From contig JAFSPG010000001.1 of NCBI GenBank assembly GCA_017443025.1, positions 1 to 64,000 on the forward strand: a stretch of 64,000 nt of DNA, read 5' to 3'. Within the stretch, counting starts at the first letter, position 1. Every line of letters begins with the position of its first letter. Positions 52,361 through 59,335 of this stretch are shown here, one piece after another. Both the position numbers and the translations under genes were made by a program. The notes under the pieces were generated by a model. That model was given only the letters and a program-made list of their open reading frames with translations, made no database searches and was not told the DNA's origin. The stretch comes from Bacteroidales bacterium. Its GTDB lineage: Bacteria; Bacteroidota; Bacteroidia; Bacteroidales; UBA932.

Positions 52361-54709
52361 TTAAAGCTCAACGTTGAAGGAAAGACCCTCATTCCACTTC
52401 AGATCAACGGAAAGACCGAGTGAAATCTGGCTGGAGCGGAGGTCAGGAACGGTAACGTAAGCGTGCTTGAGGGAGTTGCGGGTGAACTTGAGGTTTGCAA
52501 TAGTCATATAATCCTGCATAAACACACGCTTGACAGCGATTGTTTCGCCAGTCTCGGGGTTGTAAGGAGGATAGTGGCAGAACTTCTCTTCAGGGAAGGT
52601 GGTAGAAGAAGCTGCGATAGCTGCTGCAAGGTCGAGTTTACCTACAAGGTAGAAAGTACCGCCGTCACGGATGAGGTTGAGTTCACCCCAGAGGTCCTTA
52701 CCGGTATTGTTGACAAGCTCGAGAGCGATGTAAACATCAGTCTGGTCTTCCTGGCGGCCGAGGCCGATGACGTTACCCATAGCATCGGTCTGAGGGATGT
52801 AGTTGTCCCAGGTGGTGGTATACATGCTGGCGCTGCCGCTCAAAGGAATACCGAATCCGCCTTCGGAAACGCGGTCGTAGATAATCTTGTCGGGCTTGTT
52901 GTCAGATGCATTGATGCGGGTAAGATCCCAACCTACACGGTCGGTAACACCACCGATGAATACACCGGTAACCTTGAATGAAGTAGCATCGATAGTAATG
53001 GCGTTGTCTGCCTCACCTTCGTGGATGCTGGAGTTGTTATCATATGCGACAACACCGTCGAGGTTGGAGTAAGAGACATTGGTCTGCATCAGGGCAACGC
53101 CATAGTTGACCTGCTTCATCATAGCAACGCTGCGGGTTGTGGAAAGGACACTTCCGTTGTTGGTCCAGCCGGCCCACTTTGCCTCATCGGGATTTGCCCA
53201 GGTGGCAACGGTATTGGGATAGTCAGCCTTGGCCTTGGAAGCATCATTTACACGGATACCGGAGTTAGCCCAGTAGAGAATCTCCGGAGGGAAACGATAG
53301 TTCACGATCGGAACAGAAGCTCCACCCATACCATAGGCAGGAACTGCATCGAGATACTGGAATTCGATACCTGTGCTGGGATCATCGACAACGGTAAGAA
53401 GGGCCGATGACATAGGCAGACCGAGGTTCAGAGGGAAACCGCCGGTGAGAGTAGTATTGCTCGGGAGGTAGTCTGCATTGAAAGCGGAACCTGCGATAGC
53501 GGTTGCATAATCAGGGAAATAGGTCTGAGCGGCAGTGACAAGCTGGGCGATGGTCTTCCAGTTAACGCTAACCCATTCGTCAGGTGTAGCAAAGTAACGG
53601 GACATGATGAAACGGATTTCCTTTGCCACCTCGATTGCAATCTGCTCTTTCTGGGATGTTGCAATTGCATTGATAACACGGTTAAGAGTCTCATTGAGGT
53701 CACGCATAGTCTTCAGGATGGAAGCGGAACTACCGGCACGAAGCTCAACTTTTGCGGGATCGAGAGGGTCAGCCTGAATGGTGACAATCTGATAGAGATC
53801 TTCACCGAGAACTTCCTCGAGAGGGCTCTGGATTACATTGTTGCTGAGATCACCATCGTGGTTCAACGCGTATTCATCACACATATCCATCCAGGAAGCG
53901 TTGCCTACAACATAGGTATAACCTGCAGCTTCGTGAGCAAGGCGATCAGTATCATCTACAGGAAGAGTTGCACCTGACTGAACGTCGCCCTCGCGGGTAG
54001 CCCAAGTCCTGCTGTCTGCATCCTGAGGCCACCAGTAAGCATAACGGCGGTCAGAAGTGCCGTCTTTGCACTCGGTCCTTACGATGCTGGTAAGGACTCT
54101 GGCGAGGAGATTGCCGAAACGGGTAAAGGCAGCCTCGTCGGTCAGACGGTTCACGAGTGAAAACTCGATATCGGTAAGGTCATGGTTGAAACCGGTGCCG
54201 GCTGTCTGGATAGCGCCGTAGGTGTTCCTGTAAACAGTGTTGGTCATACTGCCCTGTGCAGGCTTTGTAGCGAGGGCATAGACTGCCATGGCATTGGTCT
54301 GCAAAGGCAGGGCGAGCTCAAGGATACGTGCGCTGTTATCTTCGGAGATGTCGGATGCAGTAGCCATATTGTCGAGGTCGTAGTCGCGGGTCGCAACGGC
54401 TTTGTCATCGTCGGCTTTAAAGATAAAGAATTCACTTCCCTTCTTATTGTCGTTGTCGAGCTCGAAGGTAAGGATGTGTGCTGCGGACATTCCGCGGAAA
54501 GGTTTGTTCACCTGGACAACTTCGTCGGTGAGCTTTGTTTTGGGAGTTGTACCCGGAGCAACACTGAGAACAAACTGAGTGGTAACCTCATTTGTTTCTG
54601 AGTTAAAGCTAGGGTTAACTTCCTTCTCATTTGCCGCCTTGCTGCAGGAGGCCAGGGCTGCGAGTGCAACTGCACCTGCGAGTACCCATTTGAAATTTGT
54701 TTTAACCAT
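52361..54709 (-). CDS. Mfa1-family major fimbrillin
   Basis: From ATG 54707-54709 the 782-residue lipoprotein has signal MVKTNFKWVLAGAVALAALA then SC (Cys 22). The Mfa1 N-terminal domain includes NEVTTQFVLSVAPGTTPKTK and FRGMSAAHILTFELDN (about 40-100). The long second domain ends KRVFMQDYMTIANLKF...HAYVTVPDLRSSQISLGLSV and a final strand SFNVEL. These subunits are lipidated, cleaved by a protease after the N-terminal strand and polymerised by strand exchange at the surface. At 782 residues it is longer than the roughly 560 known for Porphyromonas Mfa1. First gene of the operon; its stop lies six bases before the mfa2 ATG. Confidence 0.85.
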   Translation of the reverse strand: MVKTNFKWVLAGAVALAALASCSKAANEKEVNPSFNSETNEVTTQFVLSVAPGTTPKTKLTDEVVQVNKPFRGMSAAHILTFELDNDNKKGSEFFIFKADDDKAVATRDYDLDNMATASDISEDNSARILELALPLQTNAMAVYALATKPAQGSMTNTVYRNTYGAIQTAGTGFNHDLTDIEFSLVNRLTDEAAFTRFGNLLARVLTSIVRTECKDGTSDRRYAYWWPQDADSRTWATREGDVQSGATLPVDDTDRLAHEAAGYTYVVGNASWMDMCDEYALNHDGDLSNNVIQSPLEEVLGEDLYQIVTIQADPLDPAKVELRAGSSASILKTMRDLNETLNRVINAIATSQKEQIAIEVAKEIRFIMSRYFATPDEWVSVNWKTIAQLVTAAQTYFPDYATAIAGSAFNADYLPSNTTLTGGFPLNLGLPMSSALLTVVDDPSTGIEFQYLDAVPAYGMGGASVPIVNYRFPPEILYWANSGIRVNDASKAKADYPNTVATWANPDEAKWAGWTNNGSVLSTTRSVAMMKQVNYGVALMQTNVSYSNLDGVVAYDNNSSIHEGEADNAITIDATSFKVTGVFIGGVTDRVGWDLTRINASDNKPDKIIYDRVSEGGFGIPLSGSASMYTTTWDNYIPQTDAMGNVIGLGRQEDQTDVYIALELVNNTGKDLWGELNLIRDGGTFYLVGKLDLAAAIAASSTTFPEEKFCHYPPYNPETGETIAVKRVFMQDYMTIANLKFTRNSLKHAYVTVPDLRSSQISLGLSVDLKWNEGLSFNVEL

Positions 54710-54789
54710 AAATAACTGAATTAAATGAGTATTGTGAATTAGTTGTTTTTCCCTCATACGCATGCGCACAGCGCACTCAGAAAACGACG

Positions 54790-54821
54790 CGAAGTTAGCT
54801 CCTTATAAATAATATCGCAAA
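54790..54821 (-). promoter_or_regulatory. Promoter of the mfa-type fimbrial operon
   Basis: Minus strand TTTG (54818-54821), 20 bases, TAACTTCG (54790-54797). A leader of about 75 bases follows, with a small hairpin (TGCGC-ACA-GCGCA). No flanking inverted repeats of an invertible promoter were seen. Confidence 0.55.
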
Positions 54822-54969
54822 CATTTTGGAAGGTTTTTTACCGGCGTAAACCGCGTCAAAAACGTATTTAGGGCTAAAATAAAATGAAAAAATTCTTGTG
54901 TTACAACATGTTAACAAGACTCGAAAAAAATTTCATTTTTTCACAATTGTGATGATTGAACAATATCTC
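54822..54969. other. Intergenic control region between fimbrial operon and menA
   Basis: The 346-base gap from 54710 to 55055 holds two divergent promoters and this AT-rich middle part. It contains the perfect 12-base palindrome TCACAATTGTGA (54941-54952), 18 bases before the menA -33, and the 8-base palindrome AACATGTT (54905-54912). No coding sequence was seen. Confidence 0.5.
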
Positions 54970-55000
54970 TTTCAAAATACGTCAATGTGTGCTAAATTTG
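54970..55000 (+). promoter_or_regulatory. Promoter of the MenA-like gene
   Basis: TTTC (54970-54973), 19 bases, TAAATTTG (54993-55000). Extended similarity to the promoter at 40525-40555 (both TCTTTCAAAAT...TGCTAAnTTTGTG). Confidence 0.65.
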
Positions 55001-55055
55001 TGTGGATTTATCTAACGAAGAGATGAGATTTTTGATATTTAATCAGCAATAAATT

Positions 55056-55955
55056 ATGGAACACAAAACACGGTTCAAAGACGTCCTGAACCTTGCCGCA
55101 CCTCATACCTGGACAGGGTCTGTGACTCCGGCCTGCATCGGACTTGCAATCAGCTATCATGCACAAGGTTATATCGATCCTCTTATGGCGTTCTGCGTAT
55201 TGGCGATTGTCATCCTTATGCAATCGGCGGTAAATGCCTTCGATGATTATTCCGATTACCTGAAAGGCACAGATACGCTTGAGAATTCCCCGGATGCTTA
55301 CGATGCTGTAATTGTGTATGGAATGAATCCCAAAACTGCCAGGAATCTTGCTTTTTCTTTCCTGTTTATTGCTCTCATTCCTGCCGCCTGGGTGCTGTAT
55401 AACTGCGGTCTTGTGCCCCTGTATATCGGCCTGTTCGGAACATGCATCCTGTTCTGGTATGCCTTTGGGAAAATTCCCATCACCTATCTGCCGCTCGGCG
55501 AGTTGTTCTGCGGCTTTACTATGGGCGGTCTGATTCCTCTGGCTGCGTTTTATAGCCAGACAAAGAGCCTCGATTGGTTCGTTCTGGTGCAGGCGATTCC
55601 CCCTATGTTAGGAATGGCAATAAATATGTTTTCCAACAACGGAAGCGACATCGACCGTGACGTCCAGGTAGGGCGAAAGACTCTGGCCTGCCTGCTTGGA
55701 CGTCGCCGCACCGACGCCCTGTACCGTTTCCTCCTGATTGTATGGGTTTTGAGCCCTGCGATAGTTCTTGGCGCTCAGCAGCGCTGGGGTTCGGTAGTGG
55801 TTTATGCACTTGTCACCCTGGCCTATACTCACCTGATTCAGCGTCAGTTCTGCATCCAGCTCGGCCCCAACGAAAGAGAAAAGGTAATGACAGGCGCCAC
55901 CACCCTCGTCTCGCTCGTCGGACTCGCCTACTCCCTCGCCATGGTAATCGGCTAA
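55056..55955 (+). CDS. menA: UbiA-family prenyltransferase, MenA-like
   Basis: The 299-residue membrane protein has eight to nine helices and both Asp-rich motifs of UbiA enzymes: NAFDDYSDYLKGTD (about residues 68-81) and SNNGSDIDRDVQVGRKTLAC (about 194-213). This arrangement fits 1,4-dihydroxy-2-naphthoate polyprenyltransferase, which attaches the isoprenoid tail in menaquinone synthesis at the inner membrane. The motif wording is close to MenA, but no other men gene is in the window, so another UbiA-type acceptor is possible. It has its own promoter and is monocistronic. Confidence 0.8.
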   Translation: MEHKTRFKDVLNLAAPHTWTGSVTPACIGLAISYHAQGYIDPLMAFCVLAIVILMQSAVNAFDDYSDYLKGTDTLENSPDAYDAVIVYGMNPKTARNLAFSFLFIALIPAAWVLYNCGLVPLYIGLFGTCILFWYAFGKIPITYLPLGELFCGFTMGGLIPLAAFYSQTKSLDWFVLVQAIPPMLGMAINMFSNNGSDIDRDVQVGRKTLACLLGRRRTDALYRFLLIVWVLSPAIVLGAQQRWGSVVVYALVTLAYTHLIQRQFCIQLGPNEREKVMTGATTLVSLVGLAYSLAMVIG

Positions 55956-56015
55956 CGTTTCCGGCCGCAGGAACGAGCCTTCCGGCTCCTTCCGCTTCCT
56001 CCGGCCTGACATTCC

Positions 56016-57206
56016 CTACTCCTGGAGGAACTCCGATAGCAGGGTTTTGTGATGCCCTGGGATGACGATGTGATGGTTCCCGATGGGGTCGGTGAGGAAG
56101 TATCGGGCTTCGTCAGGAGTCAGTTTTACTACGATTTGGGTACGGCAAAGATTGTCTTCGTACTGATTTCGCAGTAACTCGCCTTCGGCGAAGAAGGCTC
56201 TGCAGAGATCGCCGGAAACTTTGAAGACGGTGACGGGGCCCTCCGGGAATTCGCCATGGATGCCCACACCTATACCGGATTCGAAGTGAGTGTCGTATGT
56301 AATACTTCTTGGAATATCGAGCGAAATCGTGCAGTGCGCGAAGAGAATTTCACCGCTTTCAGTGTCGATTCTCGAGGGGTTAGCCTGAAAGCCGGTGCAA
56401 CCGGTTAAAACCCTGGAAATCATCATACTGAGCAGGGCTGGAATATCACCTTCGCAGGAGGCCGGGACGCCCTCGGAATTCAGCTTTGCGAGGGCCAGAC
56501 AGCCGGTGTTTTTAAGGCTGGTAAGGAGGTCGAAACAGCGGAGCGTAAGAGCGCTGTACTCATACTTTTCCTTCAGTTTTAAAAGTGCCTCATATATCCC
56601 CATCGCTCCAGGCATAGCATCAGAGATTCCATTGTCATTTCGAGCGGAGGCCGACAGGCCGGAGTCGAGAAATCTTTCACTCACTTCTTCAATGGGAACA
56701 TCCACAAACTCCACTCCAAGTTTGTCCTTGACGGCAGCCCTATCAACAGCGCTCGCAATCAGCCAGTCGGACGGCTTCCCTATCACAGCTATTCTGCTGC
56801 CGCTCAACTGCTTCCTCGCTCTCGCGACAGTCTCAAGGTTCTTGATTCTTGCTCTGAGAGAGGCTCCGTTTCCATGCAGAATTTCTCCGGGAATACCCTG
56901 CTGTCGAAGATAAGAAAGAATCTCAATCGAAGCCGCAAGGGAGTTGCTCTTTCCGGACGTGAGCAGATAAATCTTGCCGGTATTTGCGCTTAAAATTCCG
57001 GGAAGAAGCTCTTTGAAAATCCCCTCCGCTCCTCCGGTGCGGATGTATATCAGATTCAAGGAATTAGCCCCGAAATCCGAAAAATCGGCTCCCTTGAATT
57101 CAAATCCCCCATCAGGAAAAATCTCCCTCAGGAATTCATCCGTCAATCCGGCCACCGACTTTGCATCATGCAGCCCAGAAGTAATCGTGTAAATCGCTAT
57201 ATCCAT
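56016..57206 (-). CDS. L-fucose/L-arabinose isomerase-like fold protein, function unknown
   Basis: From ATG 57204-57206 the 396-residue cytoplasmic protein begins MDIAIYTITSGLHDAKSVAG and has an N-terminal Rossmann-like part (IYIRTGGAEGIFKELLPGIL, IYLLTSGKSNSLAASIEILS). A central region (RIAVIGKPSDWLIASAVDRA) and a C-terminal domain follow, with CEGDIPALLSMMISRVLTG and FAHCTISLDIPRS, the pattern of the L-fucose isomerase C-terminal family. Real fucose isomerases are about 590 residues, so this is a short relative; substrate unknown. The longer upstream reading is rejected because it crosses the promoter. It has no sugar-pathway neighbours. Confidence 0.75.
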   Translation of the reverse strand: MDIAIYTITSGLHDAKSVAGLTDEFLREIFPDGGFEFKGADFSDFGANSLNLIYIRTGGAEGIFKELLPGILSANTGKIYLLTSGKSNSLAASIEILSYLRQQGIPGEILHGNGASLRARIKNLETVARARKQLSGSRIAVIGKPSDWLIASAVDRAAVKDKLGVEFVDVPIEEVSERFLDSGLSASARNDNGISDAMPGAMGIYEALLKLKEKYEYSALTLRCFDLLTSLKNTGCLALAKLNSEGVPASCEGDIPALLSMMISRVLTGCTGFQANPSRIDTESGEILFAHCTISLDIPRSITYDTHFESGIGVGIHGEFPEGPVTVFKVSGDLCRAFFAEGELLRNQYEDNLCRTQIVVKLTPDEARYFLTDPIGNHHIVIPGHHKTLLSEFLQE

Positions 57207-57234
57207 TCTTTTCAAATTTTCAGTTCGTGCAGCA

Positions 57235-57264
57235 CAAATATACATATTTTTATTGTTATATTTG
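57235..57264. promoter_or_regulatory. Overlapping divergent promoter elements
   Basis: A minus-strand TATATTTG at 57235-57242 (isomerase-like gene) and a plus-strand TATATTTG at 57257-57264 (Na/Pi transporter). Each lies exactly where the other promoter's -33 box should be, giving a near-palindromic 30-base region. Confidence 0.5.
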
Positions 57265-57284
57265 CGTGCTAAATCTCGTGAGAT

Positions 57285-59000
57285 ATGTTTGTTGCGTTCA
57301 AGCTTCTGGGGTCGATAGCCCTGCTGATTTACGGAATGAAGGTTATGAGCGAGGCCCTGCAGAAGATGGCAGGCCCGCAGCTGCGTCACCTTTTGGGCGC
57401 AATGACCACCAACCGCTTCACGGGTGTCGCAACCGGCGCGCTGGTCACAGTAGCCGTCCAGAGTTCCGCCGCAACAACCGTAATGACGGTATCCTTCGTA
57501 AACGCCGCCCTTCTCACTTTAGCCCAGGCAATTTCCATCATCATGGGTGCCAACATCGGTACTACACTCAGCGCCTGGATTATGTCGGCCGGATTTTCAT
57601 TCAATATAATTAATGTGGTCTGGCCGGCCTTCCTGCTCGGAATCATCCTTATACAGCTCGGCAAGCACAGGTATATAGGTGACTTCCTCTTCGGTCTGAG
57701 CTTCCTGCTCTTCGCCCTTGGAATGCTTAAGCAGACGGGCACCGAGATGGACCTTGCCAGCAATCAGTCGGTGGTTGATTTCTTCACGAGTTTCAAGACA
57801 AATTACGGCACGATTCTGCTCTTCCTGCTAATTGGTACGGTACTGACGGCAATGGTTCAGAGTTCGGCTGCCCTGATGGCCATAACGATGGTACTTTGCT
57901 CCACGGGAGCCATCACAATCTTCCAGGGTATAGCCCTTGTCATGGGCGAGAATATCGGCACAACGGTTACCGCGAACCTGGCAGCGCTGAGCGCCAATAC
58001 TCAGGCGCGGCGAACCGCCATGGCGCACCTTCTGTTCAACGTTTTCGGCGTGATTTGGGTGCTGATTTGCTTCTTCCCCTTCGTCAAGATGGTGTGCGGA
58101 ATCGTAGGCCTCGACCCTTACGCGACAGTCTCGGCCGAGCAGCAGGGCGACGCCTCCTTCGTAGCCCAGAGGGCCACTCAGCTCTCCTTCGCCCTGGCCA
58201 CCTTCCACTCCTGCTTCAACGTGATAAATACTGCCTTCCTGATATGGTTCATTCCTCAGATAGAGAAGCTTGTATGCGCGATTGTCAAGCCCCGCAAGAC
58301 CGACGAGGAAGATGAGCTCCGCCTGCAATTCATTCGCGGCGGTATCATGAAGACCCCTGAAATTTCGGTGCTTCAGGCACAGAAGGAAATTGCTGTTTTC
58401 GGCGAGAAGATGCACAGGCTTTTCGACCACGTGGTCGAGCTTTACAACACCACCGACGACCAGGAGTTCGACAAGCTCTTCGAGCGCATTAAAAAAGGCG
58501 AAGACATGAGCGACAGGATGGAGAACGAAATCGGCCGCTACCTTGGTGACGTAGGTTCGGCCCACCTCTCCGACGAAACCAAGGATAAAACCCGCGCCAT
58601 GCTCCGCGAAATCAGCGAATTGGAGTCTATCGGCGACGGCTGCTACAACCTCGCCAGAATCCTTCGACGCAAGCACGATAACAAAGTAGTTTTCGCCGCC
58701 GATCTCGAGGCTGGAGTAAAGGAAATTTTCGCTCTTATCGGCGAGGCCTTCGATAAGATGAACACCGCCATCGTCAGCCATAAATCCGACTTCGACATTG
58801 CCCTGTCGCAAGGCGTCGAAGAGCGCATCAATGCCTGTCGTAACGCATTGAAGAAGCGCAATATAGATAATCTCGACAAGCACGCCTACGGCTACGACAC
58901 CGGCACCGTTTTCTCCGACCTTATCGGCGAGTGCGAGAAGACCGGCGACTACATCATCAACGTCGTCGAAGCCCGCCTCGGAATCGCACGAAACGTGTAA
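57285..59000 (+). CDS. Na/Pi cotransporter family protein with PhoU-like domain
   Basis: The 571-residue protein has the duplicated Na/Pi transport motif: AVQSSAATTVMTVSFVNAAL (about residues 57-76) and MVQSSAALMAITMVLCSTGA (about 188-207), with MGANIGTTLSAW and MGENIGTTVTAN repeats, in about eight membrane helices. A cytoplasmic PhoU-like helical domain follows (about 365-571; KKGEDMSDRMENEIGRYLGD). This NptA/YjbB-type arrangement moves phosphate across the inner membrane with Na+, and PhoU parts regulate phosphate flux. It could import or export phosphate. Monocistronic. Confidence 0.92.
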   Translation: MFVAFKLLGSIALLIYGMKVMSEALQKMAGPQLRHLLGAMTTNRFTGVATGALVTVAVQSSAATTVMTVSFVNAALLTLAQAISIIMGANIGTTLSAWIMSAGFSFNIINVVWPAFLLGIILIQLGKHRYIGDFLFGLSFLLFALGMLKQTGTEMDLASNQSVVDFFTSFKTNYGTILLFLLIGTVLTAMVQSSAALMAITMVLCSTGAITIFQGIALVMGENIGTTVTANLAALSANTQARRTAMAHLLFNVFGVIWVLICFFPFVKMVCGIVGLDPYATVSAEQQGDASFVAQRATQLSFALATFHSCFNVINTAFLIWFIPQIEKLVCAIVKPRKTDEEDELRLQFIRGGIMKTPEISVLQAQKEIAVFGEKMHRLFDHVVELYNTTDDQEFDKLFERIKKGEDMSDRMENEIGRYLGDVGSAHLSDETKDKTRAMLREISELESIGDGCYNLARILRRKHDNKVVFAADLEAGVKEIFALIGEAFDKMNTAIVSHKSDFDIALSQGVEERINACRNALKKRNIDNLDKHAYGYDTGTVFSDLIGECEKTGDYIINVVEARLGIARNV

Positions 59001-59034
59001 GAATTTTCCATTGTTGAAAACTTGTTGATAACTA

Positions 59035-59063
59035 TTCCGGAAAATTCGACCGGAACGCTTTTT
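59035..59063 (+). terminator. Terminator-like hairpin after the Na/Pi transporter
   Basis: Stem TTCCGG / CCGGAA with a 9-base loop and a T run at 59059-59063. A competing inverted repeat GAATTTTCC (59001-59009) / GGAAAATTC (59039-59047) overlaps it. Confidence 0.55.
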
Positions 59064-59089
59064 CTATTTCTGCGAAATAGCTAAATTTG
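59059..59089 (+). promoter_or_regulatory. Promoter of the small protein / nuclease lipoprotein operon
   Basis: TTTT (59059-59062), 19 bases, TAAATTTG (59082-59089). The -33 box overlaps the T run of the preceding terminator. An 80-base leader follows, with a GGGGAAATT/AATTCCCC hairpin. Confidence 0.5.
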
Positions 59090-59172
59090 CCGCCTATAAG
59101 GGGGAAATTGTACCTTGACGGCAGCATAATTCCCCGGGGATAAGAACAAATTAATTATCTAAATATATCATT

Positions 59173-59322
59173 ATGAGGTATTTAAAACAATCCTACACCA
59201 CTCCTGTTGTGGACCTCTTCGTGGTATCCGAAGAGGAAAATTTCATGAGTCCGGGCGACTTCGTCCCTGGCGGCCCCGGTAACTATACCGGTGACGAAAT
59301 CAATGAAAACGACGATTATTAA
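59173..59322 (+). CDS. 49-residue orphan protein upstream of the nuclease lipoprotein
   Basis: The frame from ATG 59173 to TAA 59320-59322 encodes MRYLKQSYTTPVVDLFVVSE, then EENFMSPGDFVPGGPGNYTG and DEINENDDY. A basic start is followed by a short beta-like stretch (PVVDLFVV), then a Gly/Pro-rich, very acidic tail. There is no signal peptide or membrane helix. Similar tiny proteins with a TP.VE... start and a Gly/acid tail are common in Bacteroidales next to large repeat lipoproteins; I know of no established function. It is 13 bases upstream of the lipoprotein ATG, probably the first gene of the same mRNA. A leader, chaperone-like or RiPP-like role is speculation. Confidence 0.7.
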   Translation: MRYLKQSYTTPVVDLFVVSEEENFMSPGDFVPGGPGNYTGDEINENDDY

Positions 59323-59335
59323 AATTTGCAGCACC

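Noticed and set aside
54709-54821. Phase-variable (invertible) promoter for the fimbrial operon.
   Set aside because: No pair of inverted repeats flanks the promoter and no recombinase gene is nearby.
56016-57389. Longer N-terminus (61 extra codons) for the isomerase-like protein.
   Set aside because: It would start upstream of the predicted promoter box at 57235-57242 and adds sequence without family similarity.
57828-58883. Long minus-strand open frame (351 codons) opposite the Na/Pi transporter.
   Set aside because: It is antisense to a gene with clear family motifs, has no recognisable domain or promoter, and comes from codon bias in the real gene.
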